A stretch of 36,783 nucleotides of DNA from Polynucleobacter finlandensis (lineage in GTDB: Bacteria; Pseudomonadota; Gammaproteobacteria; Burkholderiales; Burkholderiaceae). Below the pieces are notes generated by a model that did not search any database, had not been told where the DNA came from, and saw only the letters and a program-made list of their open reading frames with translations. How positions within the stretch are numbered: position 1 is the stretch's first letter; each line of letters begins with the position of its first letter. The position numbers and the translations under genes were made by a program. The DNA is taken from assembly GCF_018881755.1 (NCBI RefSeq), contig NZ_JACVPS010000001.1, positions 1 to 36,783 of the forward strand, written 5' to 3'. Positions 14,241-29,173 of this stretch are shown here, one piece after another.

Positions 14241-14250
14241 CTCTTTAAAA
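14241..14250 (+). promoter_or_regulatory. rrn leader boxA antitermination site
   Basis: CTCTTTAAAA matches the boxA core that recruits the NusB-S10 antitermination complex. It sits between the promoter and 16S, and a matching GTTCTTTAAA occurs before 23S. Confidence 0.7.
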
Positions 14251-14405
14251 ATTAGTGAACCGATAATTGTGGGTACTAAGTGAAAGCATCAAGTCCTTCG
14301 GGACAGATGTAAATAAATAGTACTCATAGACAGTAAAAAGATTTGGTTTTATTACCAAGTCAATTTCTTTAATGAGTGCGACGATCCGCAAGGATCACAG
14401 TGATT

Positions 14406-15941
<1,536 letters not shown>

Positions 15942-15996
15942 GAGAAAGATGCTGGAGCTTTAGTGCCCACACTTATCGGTTCACAATAAAAGCCAC

Positions 15997-16073
15997 GGGT
16001 CTGTAGCTCAGCTGGTTAGAGCACTGTGTTGATAACGCAGGGGTCGTAGGTTCAAGTCCTACCAGACCCACCA
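15997..16073 (+). tRNA. tRNA-Ile(GAT)
   Basis: GGGTCTG / CAGACCC acceptor stem, TTGATAA anticodon loop, GGTTCAAGTCC T-arm and encoded CCA. It lies in the 16S-23S spacer. Confidence 0.97.
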
Positions 16074-16105
16074 AATCAGAAGTGATATGGACTATGTGGA
16101 ACGTT

Positions 16106-16181
16106 GGGGGATTAGCTCAGCTGGGAGAGCACCTGCTTTGCAAGCAGGGGGTCGTCGGTTCGATCCCGTCATCCTCCACCA
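16106..16181 (+). tRNA. tRNA-Ala(TGC)
   Basis: GGGGGAT / ATCCTCC acceptor stem, TTTGCAA loop with anticodon TGC, GGTTCGATCCC T-arm and encoded CCA. Second tRNA of the rrn spacer. Confidence 0.97.
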
Positions 16182-16240
16182 ACTATCTAAATGTCAAAAC
16201 TAAGCGAACATTTAATCGTTTAGTTTTGCCATTTATGGCT

Positions 16241-16298
16241 GTTCTTTAAAAATTTGAGTAAGCAAAGTGTCAAATGTTTCTTTGAGAGGACATTTGAC
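16241..16298 (+). promoter_or_regulatory. Spacer boxA and following stem-loop
   Basis: GTTCTTTAAA (16241-16250) is a second boxA. It is followed by a 9-bp stem GTCAAATGT (16269-16277) with ACATTTGAC (16290-16298). These are expected antitermination and precursor-processing signals before 23S. The rest of 16182-16448 has no gene. Confidence 0.6.
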
Positions 16299-16448
16299 AA
16301 TGTAATAAGGGTAAAGATTGAATCATCAATCAGTAATACAAACGAGTTTTATAAAGTTCTTAAAAAGTACTTACAGTTTGGATTACGGCAAACATGTCAG
16401 AAGTAGAAGTAAAACCTGTAACGGTTACTAGCAATGGTGCTCGTTATA

Positions 16449-19323
<2,875 letters not shown>

Positions 19324-19426
19324 ATAACCAGCACTATTGTGTTGGATGTTTGCCAGATTTAATCTGCATCCTTATTACATGCTTACTCAAATAGAGTTGT
19401 TGATAAATCAACAACTCAACCCTCTA

Positions 19427-19543
19427 CGCCCGGTGACCATAGCAAGTTGGAACCACTCCTTCCCATCCCGAACAGGACAGTGAAACGACTTTACGCCGAT
19501 GATAGTGCGGATTACCCGTGTGAAAGTAGGTAACTGCCGGGCA
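19427..19543 (+). rRNA. rrf: 5S ribosomal RNA
   Basis: The ends pair (GCCCGG 19428-19433 with CCGGGC 19537-19542) and the core CCCATCCCGAACAGG is typical of 5S. A 10-bp stem with TAAA loop (19394-19417) precedes it and may be a precursor processing site. Confidence 0.95.
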
Positions 19544-19551
19544 CCAATGCG

Positions 19552-19583
19552 ACGCCCAGACCCTTTTAGGTCTGGGCGTTTTT
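19552..19583 (+). terminator. rrn operon terminator
   Basis: ACGCCCAGACC (19552-19562) and GGTCTGGGCGT (19569-19579) form an 11-bp GC-rich stem followed by a T run. It lies just after 5S. Confidence 0.93.
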
Positions 19584-19605
19584 ACTTGTGCAAAGCGTTA
19601 AGAGA

Positions 19606-19634
19606 TTGACAGAAACTCCATTGGGAGTCAGAAT
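19606..19634 (+). promoter_or_regulatory. Promoter of the tRNA-tuf operon
   Basis: A perfect TTGACA (19606-19611) and CAGAAT (19629-19634) are separated by 17 bp. The predicted start is a few bases before tRNA-Tyr and separate from the rrn transcript by the terminator. Confidence 0.65.
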
Positions 19635-19645
19635 ATTGGGTTGAC

Positions 19646-19730
19646 GGAGGGGTGTCCGAGCGGCTAAAGGAGGCAGACTGTAAATCTGTTGGCTATGCCT
19701 ACGTAGGTTCGAATCCTACCCCCTCCACCA
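19646..19730 (+). tRNA. tRNA-Tyr(GTA)
   Basis: A class II tRNA with a long variable arm, anticodon loop CTGTAAA (GTA), GGTTCGAATCC T-arm and encoded CCA. Confidence 0.96.
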
Positions 19731-19735
19731 AAAGT

Positions 19736-19809
19736 GCGGGATTAGTTTAATGGTAAAACAGCAGATTTCCAATCTTCGGTCAAGAGTTCGATTCTCTTAT
19801 CCCGCTCCA
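19736..19809 (+). tRNA. tRNA-Gly(TCC)
   Basis: GCGGGAT / ATCCCGC acceptor stem, TTTCCAA loop (anticodon TCC), AGTTCGATTCT T-arm and encoded CCA. Confidence 0.95.
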
Positions 19810-19831
19810 GAATTTGCAGTAAAGAATTTTG

Positions 19832-19906
<75 letters not shown>

Positions 19907-19994
19907 GGCATTAAGTTTTAATAATTGTGTAGTACATGTTGATTACATTTGTGTAACCGAGTTGGTTTAAGAGTTAACTAAAGGCAGACAAAAA

Positions 19995-21185
19995 ATGGCA
20001 AAAGAAAAGTTCGAGCGGACAAAACCGCACGTAAACGTAGGCACCATCGGTCACGTTGACCACGGTAAAACCACATTGACAGCAGCAATTGCAACCGTGC
20101 TTTCTAAGGCATTCGGTGGCGAAGCAAAAGCATACGATCAGATCGATGCTGCTCCTGAAGAAAAAGCACGCGGTATTACGATTAATACAGCGCACGTTGA
20201 GTACGAGACTGCAAACCGTCACTACGCTCACGTGGATTGCCCAGGACATGCTGACTACGTGAAGAACATGATTACTGGCGCTGCCCAGATGGACGGCGCT
20301 ATTTTGGTATGTTCAGCTGCTGACGGCCCAATGCCACAAACGCGTGAAGTTATCCTCTTGGCACGCCAAGTTGGCGTTCCTTACATCATCGTGTTCTTGA
20401 ACAAATGCGATATGGTTGATGATCATGAATTGTTAGAACTCGTTGAAATGGAAGTTCGTGAGCTTCTATCTAAATACGACTTCCCAGGTGACGACACACC
20501 AATCATCCAAGGTTCTGCTAAGTTAGCCCTTGAAGGCGACGAAGGCCCAATGGGTAAAGAAGCCATCATGAAATTGGCTGAAGCATTAGATACATTTATC
20601 CCAACTCCAGAACGTGCTATTGACGGTGCCTTCTTGATGCCTGTAGAAGATGTGTTCTCTATCTCTGGTCGCGGTACTGTAGTGACTGGTCGTATCGAGC
20701 GCGGTATTGTTAAAGTTGGCGAAGAGATTGAAATCATCGGTATCAAGCCAACCCTCAAAACCACTTGTACTGGTGTTGAAATGTTCCGCAAATTGCTCGA
20801 TCAAGGTCAAGCAGGCGATAACGTTGGTATCTTGTTACGCGGTACAAAACGTGAAGAAGTTGAGCGCGGCCAAGTATTGGCTAAGCCAGGTTCAATCACC
20901 CCACATACTCACTTTACAGCCGAGGTTTATATCTTGGGTAAAGATGAAGGTGGCCGTCATACACCATTCTTTAACAACTATCGCCCACAGTTTTACTTCC
21001 GTACTACGGACGTAACAGGTTCGATCGAGTTGCCAAAAGACAAAGAAATGGTTATGCCTGGTGATAACGTAACCATTACCGTAAAACTCATCGCCCCAAT
21101 CGCGATGGAAGAAGGTTTACGTTTTGCGATCCGCGAAGGTGGCCGTACAGTTGGCGCCGGTGTGGTTGCAAAGATTTTGGCTTAA
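19995..21185 (+). CDS. tuf: Elongation factor Tu
   Basis: The 396-residue GTPase delivers aminoacyl-tRNA to the ribosome. Visible motifs are the P-loop GHVDHGKT (19-26), [12 protein letters not shown] switch I, DCPGHADY switch II (about 81-88) and NKCDMVDD, followed by beta-barrel domains 2 and 3. Length is standard. It lies in the tRNA-tuf-tRNA-Trp-secE-nusG row. A second tuf copy is usual after fusA, but the window ends before any could appear. Confidence 0.98.
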   Translation: MAKEKFERTKPHVNVGTIGHVDHGKTTLTAAIATVLSKAFGGEAKAYDQIDAAPEEKARGITINTAHVEYETANRHYAHVDCPGHADYVKNMITGAAQMDGAILVCSAADGPMPQTREVILLARQVGVPYIIVFLNKCDMVDDHELLELVEMEVRELLSKYDFPGDDTPIIQGSAKLALEGDEGPMGKEAIMKLAEALDTFIPTPERAIDGAFLMPVEDVFSISGRGTVVTGRIERGIVKVGEEIEIIGIKPTLKTTCTGVEMFRKLLDQGQAGDNVGILLRGTKREEVERGQVLAKPGSITPHTHFTAEVYILGKDEGGRHTPFFNNYRPQFYFRTTDVTGSIELPKDKEMVMPGDNVTITVKLIAPIAMEEGLRFAIREGGRTVGAGVVAKILA

Positions 21186-21194
21186 TTTTAATAA

Positions 21195-21270
21195 AGGGGT
21201 GTAGCTCAATTGGCAGAGCGTTGGTCTCCAAAACCAAAGGTTGGGGGTTCGATGCCCTCCGCCCCTGCCA
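21195..21270 (+). tRNA. tRNA-Trp(CCA)
   Basis: AGGGGTG / CGCCCCT acceptor stem, CTCCAAA loop (anticodon CCA), GGTTCGATGCC T-arm and encoded CCA. Located between tuf and secE, as in related genomes. Confidence 0.96.
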
Positions 21271-21290
21271 CGATTTGAACTGAAAGTAAT

Positions 21291-21668
21291 ATGTCACAAC
21301 ATACAGCAGGTCACTCTGAAGAAAAGAGCAGCTGGGTCTCCGGACTCGCTGCTTTAATTGTCGTTGCAGCGTTAGTGCTTTACTACACGCTCATTGACCA
21401 ATCTTTATTGGTGCGCGTGGCGGTTTTGTTTGGCGGTATTGCTGCAGCAGTTTTCATTGTGGCCGTTTCACCAGATGGGCGTCGCTTTATCGCCTACGCA
21501 AAAGATTCCTGGTACGAAGTAAAGAAAGTTGTTTGGCCAACTCGTAAAGAGACCACCCAAATGACAATGGTCGTATTTGGTTTTGTTCTGATCATGTCCC
21601 TATTTCTGTGGATGGCAGACAAATTAATTGAATGGCTAGTTTTTTCAGTCTTTCTTGGCTGGAAGTGA
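21291..21668 (+). CDS. secE: Preprotein translocase subunit SecE
   Basis: The 125-residue membrane protein stabilises SecY in the Sec translocon. Two N-terminal hydrophobic segments (about 16-35 and 42-58) and a third near the C-terminus (about 95-120) give the three-helix form seen in beta- and gammaproteobacteria. The conserved amphipathic segment SWYEVKKVVWPTRKETTQ precedes the last helix. nusG follows after 9 bp, so the two are likely cotranscribed. Confidence 0.96.
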   Translation: MSQHTAGHSEEKSSWVSGLAALIVVAALVLYYTLIDQSLLVRVAVLFGGIAAAVFIVAVSPDGRRFIAYAKDSWYEVKKVVWPTRKETTQMTMVVFGFVLIMSLFLWMADKLIEWLVFSVFLGWK

Positions 21669-21677
21669 GTAAGAAAA

Positions 21678-22250
21678 ATGATTGATTCTGAATTGGCTAC
21701 AAACCCACAAGCGGCTAACAATATGCGCTGGTACGTTATTCATGCTTACTCCGGTATGGAAAAAAGCGTGAAAAGAGGCTTAGAAGAGCGCATCGGTCGT
21801 TCTGGTATGCCTGAAAAATTTGGCCGTATTTTGGTTCCATCCGAAGAGGTTGTTGAGATCAAATCTGGTCAAAAGGCTGTTTCTGAGCGTCGTTTCTTTC
21901 CAGGCTACGTCCTGATTGAGATGGAAATGACCGACGAGAGCTGGCATTTGGTGAAAAACACACCAAAAGTGACTGGATTCGTTGGTGGCGTCAGAAACCG
22001 TCCAAGCCCTATTTCTACGGCTGAAGTAGCCAAAATCATGGATCAAATGCAAGCTGGGGTTGATAAACCTAAGCCTAAGACCTTATTTGAGGTTGGTGAG
22101 ATTGTGCGCGTTAAAGAAGGCCCATTTATTGATTTCAACGGAAATATTGAAGAAGTCAATTATGAGAAGTCAAGACTGCGCGTTTCTGTTACAATTTTTG
22201 GCCGCGGTACCCCAGTTGAACTGGAGTTCGGCCAAGTAGAAAAGATGTAA
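21678..22250 (+). CDS. nusG: Transcription antitermination factor NusG
   Basis: The 190-residue protein has an N-terminal NGN domain ([38 protein letters not shown]) that binds RNA polymerase, and a C-terminal KOW domain ([22 protein letters not shown]) that binds Rho or S10. An internal ATG at 21723 would give a shorter N-terminus. It follows secE in the usual order. Confidence 0.97.
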   Translation: MIDSELATNPQAANNMRWYVIHAYSGMEKSVKRGLEERIGRSGMPEKFGRILVPSEEVVEIKSGQKAVSERRFFPGYVLIEMEMTDESWHLVKNTPKVTGFVGGVRNRPSPISTAEVAKIMDQMQAGVDKPKPKTLFEVGEIVRVKEGPFIDFNGNIEEVNYEKSRLRVSVTIFGRGTPVELEFGQVEKM

Positions 22251-22394
22251 AAACAGGGCTTTAGCCGTGTTTTGCAGTAGTTGTAAGTGGTTAGTAATAA
22301 CCGAGGAGCGGAGCTAGAAAGCCAAAAACTAGCGAAGCGTTTACTCAACAGCGGTCTTTCCTAATGAGGTTAGGCGCGCTTTTAGGAGCAACAA
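22251..22394 (+). promoter_or_regulatory. Leader before rplK, possible L1 autoregulatory site
   Basis: Two stem-loops are seen: GGTTA (22289-22293) with TAACC (22298-22302) around a GTAA tetraloop, and GCTAG (22313-22317) with CTAGC (22329-22333), separated by GAGGAGCGGA. In E. coli L1 represses the L11 operon through the leader; a similar role is inferred. AGGAG precedes rplK. Confidence 0.35.
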
Positions 22395-22826
22395 ATGGCA
22401 AAGAAGATTATTGGCTTTATTAAGCTGCAGATCCCTGCAGGTAAAGCAAATCCATCACCACCCGTAGGCCCAGCTTTGGGTCAGCGCGGTCTCAATATTA
22501 TGGAATTCTGTAAGGCGTTCAATGCTCAAACTCAGAGCATGGAGCCAGGCCTTCCAATACCAGTCGTGATTACAGCGTTCGCTGATAAGAGCTTCACATT
22601 CATCATGAAGACTCCTCCAGCAACCATCATGATTAAGAAGGCTGCCAAGATCGAAAAAGGATCACCACGTCCCCATACCGACAAGGTAGGAAAAATTACT
22701 CGTGCTCAAGCGGAAGAAATCGCTAAAGCAAAAATGCCAGATTTGACAGCAGCCGATATGGATGCAGCTGTTAGAACTATCGCTGGTAGCGCCCGCTCCA
22801 TGGGCATCACAGTGGAAGGTCTCTAA
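22395..22826 (+). CDS. rplK: 50S ribosomal protein L11
   Basis: The 143-residue protein forms the GTPase-associated stalk base with 23S. Family motifs are [23 protein letters not shown] cut short here as [17 protein letters not shown] (14-30), KAFNAQTQ, and the RNA-binding end [18 protein letters not shown]. Full length. It is separated from rplA by only two bases. Confidence 0.98.
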   Translation: MAKKIIGFIKLQIPAGKANPSPPVGPALGQRGLNIMEFCKAFNAQTQSMEPGLPIPVVITAFADKSFTFIMKTPPATIMIKKAAKIEKGSPRPHTDKVGKITRAQAEEIAKAKMPDLTAADMDAAVRTIAGSARSMGITVEGL

Positions 22827-22828
22827 TC

Positions 22829-23530
22829 ATGACTAAGTTATCTAAACGCGTAAAAGCAATTCAATCTAAAGTTGATCGCAACAAATTCTATTCGCTAGAA
22901 GATGCATTGAACCTTGTTAAAGAGTGTGCAACTGCTAAGTTCGATGAGTCTATCGACGTTGCTGTTCAATTGGGTATTGACGCTAAGAAATCTGACCAAG
23001 TTGTGCGTGGCGCAGTTGTGCTCCCAGCTGGTACAGGTAAGCACGTTCGTGTTGCTGTTTTTGCTCAAGGCGAGAAGGCTGAACAAGCTAAAGCTGCTGG
23101 TGCAGAAATTGTTGGCATGGAAGAACTTGCTGAACAAATTAAAGGCGGCAAAATCGACTTCGATATTTTGATTGCATCCCCAGACACAATGAAAATTGTT
23201 GGTACTTTAGGTCAAGTATTAGGCCCACGTGGTTTAATGCCAAATCCAAAAGTTGGAACGGTAACTCCTGATGTAGCGACTGCAGTTAAAAATGCAAAAG
23301 CTGGTCAAGTTCAGTTCCGTGTGGACAAAGCCGGTATCGTGCACGCAAGCATTGGCCGTCGTTCATTCGAGCCAACTGCATTGAAATCTAACTTGCTTGC
23401 ATTGCTCGAGGCTTTGAATAAAGCGAAGCCGCCTGCATCAAAAGGTATTTATTTAAAGAAGGTTGCCGTAAGCAGCACCATGGGTGCAGGCGTACGTGTA
23501 GACCAAGCATCGTTACAGGCAGCTCAGTAA
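22829..23530 (+). CDS. rplA: 50S ribosomal protein L1
   Basis: The 233-residue protein builds the mobile L1 stalk at the E site. Recognisable segments are [41 protein letters not shown] (about 131-145) and [14 protein letters not shown]. It probably also represses rplKA translation. Adjacent to rplK. Confidence 0.98.
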   Translation: MTKLSKRVKAIQSKVDRNKFYSLEDALNLVKECATAKFDESIDVAVQLGIDAKKSDQVVRGAVVLPAGTGKHVRVAVFAQGEKAEQAKAAGAEIVGMEELAEQIKGGKIDFDILIASPDTMKIVGTLGQVLGPRGLMPNPKVGTVTPDVATAVKNAKAGQVQFRVDKAGIVHASIGRRSFEPTALKSNLLALLEALNKAKPPASKGIYLKKVAVSSTMGAGVRVDQASLQAAQ

Positions 23531-23558
23531 TACGCTTGTAGCAAAAAGGAACTTTGGG

Positions 23559-23754
23559 TCGACTCTTGCTCTTTGAGCGTGAGTCGAACATCAAAGACCG
23601 TTGGTGAATTAGTTGCTTATACAGAGTTAATTCTTAATCGTTACGAAAGTAATAGCCAGCGCAGATGGCGACCCTGAAAAGATTTCGCAAGACTTTCTTG
23701 TGATTGAACAATCAGACGCTGGTGTGTAACCCCAACTGGAAACAGTTGGTTTTT
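23559..23754 (+). promoter_or_regulatory. rplJL leader with terminator-like hairpin
   Basis: The 237-bp gap before rplJ has no gene. A long stem TCGACTC (23559-23565) / GAGTCGA (23581-23587) encloses GCTC / GAGC. Just before rplJ, CCAACTG (23732-23738) and CAGTTGG (23743-23749) close a GAAA loop and are followed by TTTTT, exactly like an intrinsic terminator, 14 nt before the start codon. An L10-L12-bound leader is expected here; attenuation is inference. Confidence 0.5.
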
Positions 23755-23767
23755 ATGGAGTTAAACC

Positions 23768-24430
23768 GTGCCTTTGAATGTAGAAGACAAAAAAGCGATT
23801 GTTGCTGATGTCGGCGCTCAATTAGCGGGAGCTCAAACAGTCGTGCTTGCTGAATACCGTGGTATTCCAGTTGAGCAGTTGACAAAGCTGCGTGCTAGCG
23901 CACGTGACCAAGGTGTATATCTTCGCGTTTTGAAGAACACATTGGCACGCCGTGCTGCACAAGGCACACAGTTTGAGCCGCTTGCTGATTCGATGGTTGG
24001 CCCCTTGATCTATGGCATTTCTGCCGATCCGATTGCTTCGGCAAAAGTATTGCAGAACTTTGCTAAGACTCAAGACAAGCTAGTCATTACTGCTGGCTTA
24101 TATAACGGCAAGTTGTTAGACGTGGCGGGTGTTAAATCCCTTGCGTCAATTCCAAGCCGCGACGAGTTGTTATCTCAGTTGTTGGGTGTCATGTTGGCCC
24201 CAGTATCTGCAATGGCTCGCGTATTGGGCGCAGTAGCAGCGCAAAAAGCAGCAGGAGCACCAGCTCCAGTTGCAGCACCTGTAGTTGAAGTTGCTGAAGT
24301 TGCAGCAGCCCCAGCAGAAGTTGTTGCTGAGGTAGTTGCCGAAACAGCCGCTCCAGAAGCAAGTGCAGAGCCTGCAGCTGTAAGTCCAGAAGCTGGAACA
24401 GAAGCAAACGAAACCCCTGCCGCTGAATAA
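23768..24430 (+). CDS. rplJ: 50S ribosomal protein L10
   Basis: The 220-residue protein anchors L7/L12 dimers to the ribosome. The conserved part (1-165) includes [18 protein letters not shown] and [12 protein letters not shown], then the L12-binding helix. The C-terminus carries an Ala/Glu/Pro-rich tail of about 55 residues not present in the E. coli protein (165 residues). Start is GTG with GGAG upstream. Confidence 0.97.
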   Translation: MPLNVEDKKAIVADVGAQLAGAQTVVLAEYRGIPVEQLTKLRASARDQGVYLRVLKNTLARRAAQGTQFEPLADSMVGPLIYGISADPIASAKVLQNFAKTQDKLVITAGLYNGKLLDVAGVKSLASIPSRDELLSQLLGVMLAPVSAMARVLGAVAAQKAAGAPAPVAAPVVEVAEVAAAPAEVVAEVVAETAAPEASAEPAAVSPEAGTEANETPAAE

Positions 24431-24466
24431 GCGACACATTAACTATTTAAGTATTAGGAGCTAAAA

Positions 24467-24844
24467 ATGGCGATTACTAAAGAAGAAATCATTGATGCAG
24501 TAGGTAGCATGTCTGTAATGGATCTTAACGATCTCGTTAAAGCATTCGAAGAGAAGTTTGGCGTTTCAGCTGCAGCTATGGCTGTTGCTGGTCCTGCTGG
24601 TGCTGGCGGTGGCGGTGCTGCTGCTGAAGAGCAAACAGAATTTACTGTGAACTTGCTCGAAGCTGGCGCTAACAAAGTTTCAGTAATTAAGGCTGTTCGC
24701 GAAATTACTGGCCTTGGCCTCAAAGAAGCAAAAGACTTGGTTGATGGCGCACCGAAGCCAATCAAAGAAGCTGTTGATAAGAAGACAGCTGAAGAAGCCA
24801 AGAAGAAGCTTGACGAAGCAGGCGCTAAGTCAGAAATCAAGTAA
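24467..24844 (+). CDS. rplL: 50S ribosomal protein L7/L12
   Basis: The 125-residue stalk protein recruits translation GTPases. It has an N-terminal dimerisation helix, an Ala/Gly hinge (about 36-55) and the C-terminal factor-binding domain [25 protein letters not shown] precedes the start. It follows rplJ closely. Confidence 0.98.
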   Translation: MAITKEEIIDAVGSMSVMDLNDLVKAFEEKFGVSAAAMAVAGPAGAGGGGAAAEEQTEFTVNLLEAGANKVSVIKAVREITGLGLKEAKDLVDGAPKPIKEAVDKKTAEEAKKKLDEAGAKSEIK

Positions 24845-24889
24845 TAAAAACTTAACTAGCGCTTCTCAAAAAGAGGCGTTAGTCATGTT

Positions 24890-24943
24890 GGGTTTGATCT
24901 TTAGAGGTCAAACCCGATTTCATTTCTGATTGAAATCGGGTTT
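24890..24943 (+). promoter_or_regulatory. rplL-rpoB intergenic attenuator with exclusive hairpins
   Basis: GGGTTTGA (24890-24897) pairs with TCAAACCC (24908-24915). AAACCCGATTTCA (24910-24922) pairs with TGAAATCGGGTTT (24931-24943), a 13-bp stem. The two share 24910-24915 and cannot coexist. Only a short, impure T run follows. E. coli has a partial attenuator and RNase III site at this place. The remainder of 24845-25071 has no gene. Confidence 0.6.
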
Positions 24944-25071
24944 GCCTTCTGATACGACTGCAGAATGCAAGTTTGGTCGGACACTGGATCTATACGATTT
25001 AGTGTTGTCCGCCAGTGATTGGTAGTGGCCAATCGCCAAATCTTTGTACAGTCGCTGAATTCGGAGATGAA

Positions 25072-28000
25072 ATGAACTATAGCTTCACCGAACGCAAGCG
25101 AGTCCGTAAAAGCTTTGCTAAGCGAGTTAATAACCACCAGGTTCCGTACCTGATCGCAACGCAGCTGGAATCCTACGCTAAATTTTTACAGGCTGAAAAG
25201 CCAGCCATGTCTCGTCTTACTGAGGGACTTCAAGCTGCCTTTACATCAGCGTTCCCAATTGTGTCTAACAATGGCTATGCACGTATGGAATACGTGTCTT
25301 ACCAGTTATCACAACCACCATTTGACGTTAAAGAATGTCAGCAACGTGGTTACACATACCATTCAGCCTTACGTGCAAAAGTTCGCTTGATTATTTATGA
25401 TCGCGAAGCACCAACCAAGGTTAAAGAAGTAAAAGAGAGCGAAGTCTACATGGGTGAAATTCCACTCATGACAGAAAACGGTTCTTTTGTTATCAACGGT
25501 ACTGAGCGCGTCATCGTTTCTCAGTTACACCGTTCACCAGGCGTGTTCTTTGAGCACGATAAGGGCAAGACACATAGCTCAGGTAAGTTGCTGTTTTCAG
25601 CACGCATCATTCCTTACCGTGGTTCATGGCTTGATTTCGAGTTTGATCCAAAAGATATCCTTTATTTCCGCGTTGACCGCCGTCGTAAGATGCCTGTCAC
25701 CATTTTGCTCAAAGCAATTGGCTTAAACAACGAACAGATTCTTGCAAACTTCTTTAACTTTGATCATTTCACTTTGAGCGCAAATGGCGCCTCAATGGAA
25801 TTTGTTCCAGAGCGTTTGCGTGGTCAGTTGGCCAACTTTGATGTGCTTGATAAAAATGGCGTTGTTGTCATTCAAAAAGACAAGCGCATCAATGCAAAAC
25901 ATATTCGTGAACTTGAAGCTGCTAAAACCAAGAACATCGTTGTTCCAGATGACTACTTGGTTGGCCGTGTAGTTGCACGCAACATCATTGATCCGGACTC
26001 TGGTGAAATCTTGGCTTACGCTAATGATGAAATCACTGAAGAGTTGTTGGCTACATTGCGTGATGCTGGCATCAAGCAATTGGAAACCATTTACACCAAT
26101 GATTTAGATTCTGGTGCATACATTTCACAGACATTGCGTACTGATGAAACTGCGGATCAAATGGCTGCTCGTATTGCCATTTATCGCATGATGCGTCCTG
26201 GTGAGCCACCAACAGAAGATGCCGTTGAAGCTTTATTCCAACGCTTGTTCTACAACGAAGATAGCTACGATTTATCTCGTGTTGGTCGTATGAAGGTCAA
26301 TAGCCGTCTCGGTCGTGCTGAGATGGAAGGCCTGATGGTCTTGTCGAACGAAGATATTCTTGACACCATTAAGTTGCTCGTTGATTTGCGTAACGGCAAA
26401 GGCGAAGTAGATGACATCGATCACTTAGGTAATCGTCGTGTACGTTGCGTTGGTGAGTTAGCAGAGAATCAATTCCGCGCTGGCTTGTCACGCGTTGAGC
26501 GTGCAGTTAAGGAACGTCTCGGTCAAGCCGAAACAGAAAATCTGATGCCGCATGACTTGATTAACAGCAAGCCAATCTCATCAGCAATCCGCGAGTTCTT
26601 CGGATCTTCACAGTTGTCCCAGTTTATGGACCAAACAAACCCATTGTCAGAGATCACGCACAAGCGTCGTATTTCTGCATTGGGACCTGGTGGTTTGACA
26701 CGTGAACGCGCAGGCTTTGAAGTGCGTGACGTACATCCAACCCACTACGGTCGTGTTTGCCCAATTGAAACTCCAGAAGGACCAAACATTGGTCTGATCA
26801 ACTCACTCGCACTCTTTGCGCGTTTGAATGAGCATGGTTTCTTGGAAACACCATATCGCAAAGTTGCTAATAGTAAAGTAAGCGATGAAGTGATGTATCT
26901 CTCCGCTATCGAAGAGGCTAAATACATCATTGCTCAGGCTAATGCGACGATCGATAAGAACGGCAAGTTGGCAGATGAATTGGTTTCAGCGCGTCAAGCT
27001 GGTGAAACCTTGATGGTTAGCCCAGAGCGCGTTGATTTCATTGACGTTGCCCCAAGCCAAATCGTTTCTGCTGCTGCTTCACTCGTGCCATTCTTGGAAC
27101 ATGATGATGCGAACCGTGCCTTGATGGGTGCGAACATGCAGCGTCAAGCGGTTCCTTGCTTGCGTCCAGATAAGCCATTAGTTGGTACAGGTTTAGAGCG
27201 CATTGTTGCGGTTGACTCCGGTACGGTTGTTTTGGCATCTCGCGGCGGTATTGTGGATTATGTCGATGCCAACCGTGTTGTGATTCGTGTAAACGATGAC
27301 GAAACAGCGGCTGGTGAAGTTGGTGTGGATATTTATAACCTCATCAAGTACACCCGTTCAAACCAAAACACCAACATCAATCAACGTCCAATCGTTCAGG
27401 TTGGCGATCGCGTTGCGCGTGGTGACGTAGTTGGTGACGGCGCTTCTACCGATTTAGGTGAATTAGCTTTGGGTCAAAACATGACCGTGGCATTTATGCC
27501 ATGGAACGGTTACAACTTCGAAGATTCAATCTTGATCTCTGAGAAAATTGTTGCTGACGATCGTTACACCTCTATTCATATTGAAGAGTTGTCGGTTGTT
27601 GCTCGTGATACCAAGCTCGGCTCAGAAGAAATTACTCGTGATATTTCCAATTTGGCAGAGTCACAACTCTCCCGTTTGGATGAGAGCGGTATTGTTTACA
27701 TCGGTGCTGAAGTTGAGGCTGGTGACGTATTGGTTGGTAAGGTCACTCCAAAGGGTGAGACAACGCTCACTCCAGAAGAGAAGCTCCTCCGTGCGATCTT
27801 CGGTGAAAAAGCATCTGATGTTAAAGATACTTCTTTGCGCGTTCCTTCAGGAATGATTGGTACCGTAATCGATGTTCAAGTCTTCACCCGTGAAGGTATT
27901 GAGCGCGATGCACGTGCACAGGCCATTATTCAAGAGGAATTACAACGCTATCGCTTGGACTTAAATGACCAGTTGCGGATTGTTGAGGGTGATGCCTTCA

Positions 28001-29172
28001 TGCGTTTGGAAAAGATGTTGATTGGCAAAGTTGTCAACGGCGGTCCTAAGAAATTGGCTAAAGGCGCCAAGATCGACAAGGATTACCTTGCTGATTTAGA
28101 GAAATACCATTGGTTTGATATTCGTCCGGCGGATGATGATGTTGCCTCTCAAGTTGAGGCAATCAAGTCTTCAATCGAAGCCAAGCGTAAGCAGTTTGAT
28201 GAGGCCTTCGAAGAGAAGCGCACCAAGCTTACCCAAGGCGATGATTTGCAGCCTGGCGTAACGAAGATGGTTAAGGTGTACTTAGCTGTTAAGCGTCGCT
28301 TACAGCCTGGTGACAAGATGGCTGGTCGTCACGGTAATAAAGGTGTGGTTTCTAAAATTGCTCCTGCCGAAGATATGCCATTTATGGCAGATGGACGTCC
28401 AGTAGATATCGTCTTGAACCCATTGGGCGTTCCTTCCCGTATGAACGTTGGTCAGATCTTGGAAACCCACTTAGGTTGGGCGGCTCAAGGTATTGGTAAG
28501 CGTATTGATGAGATGGTTCGTCAACAGGCTAAACAAGCTGAACTCCGTAAGTTTCTGAAGCAGCTTTACAACGAAACCGGCCGGATTGAAGACATCGACA
28601 ATTTCACTGATGAGCAGATCACTGTTTTGGCTGAGAATTTACGTCAAGGCTTGCCATTTGCTACGCCAGTATTTGACGGTGCTACTGAGGCAGAAATCAG
28701 CCGCATGCTCGAGTTGGCTTATCCAGAAGAAGTAGCTACCTCTTTGAAGATGACTCCATCACGTCAGCAAATGATTCTGTGTGATGGCCGGACTGGCGAT
28801 CAGTTTGAGCGTCCAGTCACTGTTGGCGTAATGCACGTCTTGAAACTCCACCATTTGGTCGACGACAAGATGCATGCACGTTCAACCGGACCTTACTCGT
28901 TAGTAACGCAACAGCCACTGGGCGGTAAAGCTCAGTTTGGTGGTCAGCGCTTTGGTGAGATGGAAGTTTGGGCCCTCGAAGCATACGGTGCTTCATATGT
29001 CTTGCAGGAAATGCTGACAGTGAAGTCCGATGACGTCGCAGGCCGTACCAAGGTTTACGAAAACATCGTCAAGGGCGAGCACACGATTGATGCTGGCATG
29101 CCCGAATCCTTCAACGTGCTGGTAAAAGAAATCCGCTCGTTGGGTATTGACATTGACATGGAGCGCAACTGA
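25072..29172 (+). CDS. rpoB: RNA polymerase beta subunit
   Basis: The 1366-residue subunit forms one pincer of RNA polymerase. The rifampicin pocket reads [20 protein letters not shown] with the sensitive-type Asp, Ser and His residues. The catalytic-region motif [13 protein letters not shown] and the C-terminal [18 protein letters not shown] are intact. ATG at 25072 with GGAG upstream is chosen; the frame is open upstream to 25015 but that part is not RpoB-like. It abuts rpoC. Confidence 0.98.
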   Translation: MNYSFTERKRVRKSFAKRVNNHQVPYLIATQLESYAKFLQAEKPAMSRLTEGLQAAFTSAFPIVSNNGYARMEYVSYQLSQPPFDVKECQQRGYTYHSALRAKVRLIIYDREAPTKVKEVKESEVYMGEIPLMTENGSFVINGTERVIVSQLHRSPGVFFEHDKGKTHSSGKLLFSARIIPYRGSWLDFEFDPKDILYFRVDRRRKMPVTILLKAIGLNNEQILANFFNFDHFTLSANGASMEFVPERLRGQLANFDVLDKNGVVVIQKDKRINAKHIRELEAAKTKNIVVPDDYLVGRVVARNIIDPDSGEILAYANDEITEELLATLRDAGIKQLETIYTNDLDSGAYISQTLRTDETADQMAARIAIYRMMRPGEPPTEDAVEALFQRLFYNEDSYDLSRVGRMKVNSRLGRAEMEGLMVLSNEDILDTIKLLVDLRNGKGEVDDIDHLGNRRVRCVGELAENQFRAGLSRVERAVKERLGQAETENLMPHDLINSKPISSAIREFFGSSQLSQFMDQTNPLSEITHKRRISALGPGGLTRERAGFEVRDVHPTHYGRVCPIETPEGPNIGLINSLALFARLNEHGFLETPYRKVANSKVSDEVMYLSAIEEAKYIIAQANATIDKNGKLADELVSARQAGETLMVSPERVDFIDVAPSQIVSAAASLVPFLEHDDANRALMGANMQRQAVPCLRPDKPLVGTGLERIVAVDSGTVVLASRGGIVDYVDANRVVIRVNDDETAAGEVGVDIYNLIKYTRSNQNTNINQRPIVQVGDRVARGDVVGDGASTDLGELALGQNMTVAFMPWNGYNFEDSILISEKIVADDRYTSIHIEELSVVARDTKLGSEEITRDISNLAESQLSRLDESGIVYIGAEVEAGDVLVGKVTPKGETTLTPEEKLLRAIFGEKASDVKDTSLRVPSGMIGTVIDVQVFTREGIERDARAQAIIQEELQRYRLDLNDQLRIVEGDAFMRLEKMLIGKVVNGGPKKLAKGAKIDKDYLADLEKYHWFDIRPADDDVASQVEAIKSSIEAKRKQFDEAFEEKRTKLTQGDDLQPGVTKMVKVYLAVKRRLQPGDKMAGRHGNKGVVSKIAPAEDMPFMADGRPVDIVLNPLGVPSRMNVGQILETHLGWAAQGIGKRIDEMVRQQAKQAELRKFLKQLYNETGRIEDIDNFTDEQITVLAENLRQGLPFATPVFDGATEAEISRMLELAYPEEVATSLKMTPSRQQMILCDGRTGDQFERPVTVGVMHVLKLHHLVDDKMHARSTGPYSLVTQQPLGGKAQFGGQRFGEMEVWALEAYGASYVLQEMLTVKSDDVAGRTKVYENIVKGEHTIDAGMPESFNVLVKEIRSLGIDIDMERN

Positions 29173-29173
29173 T

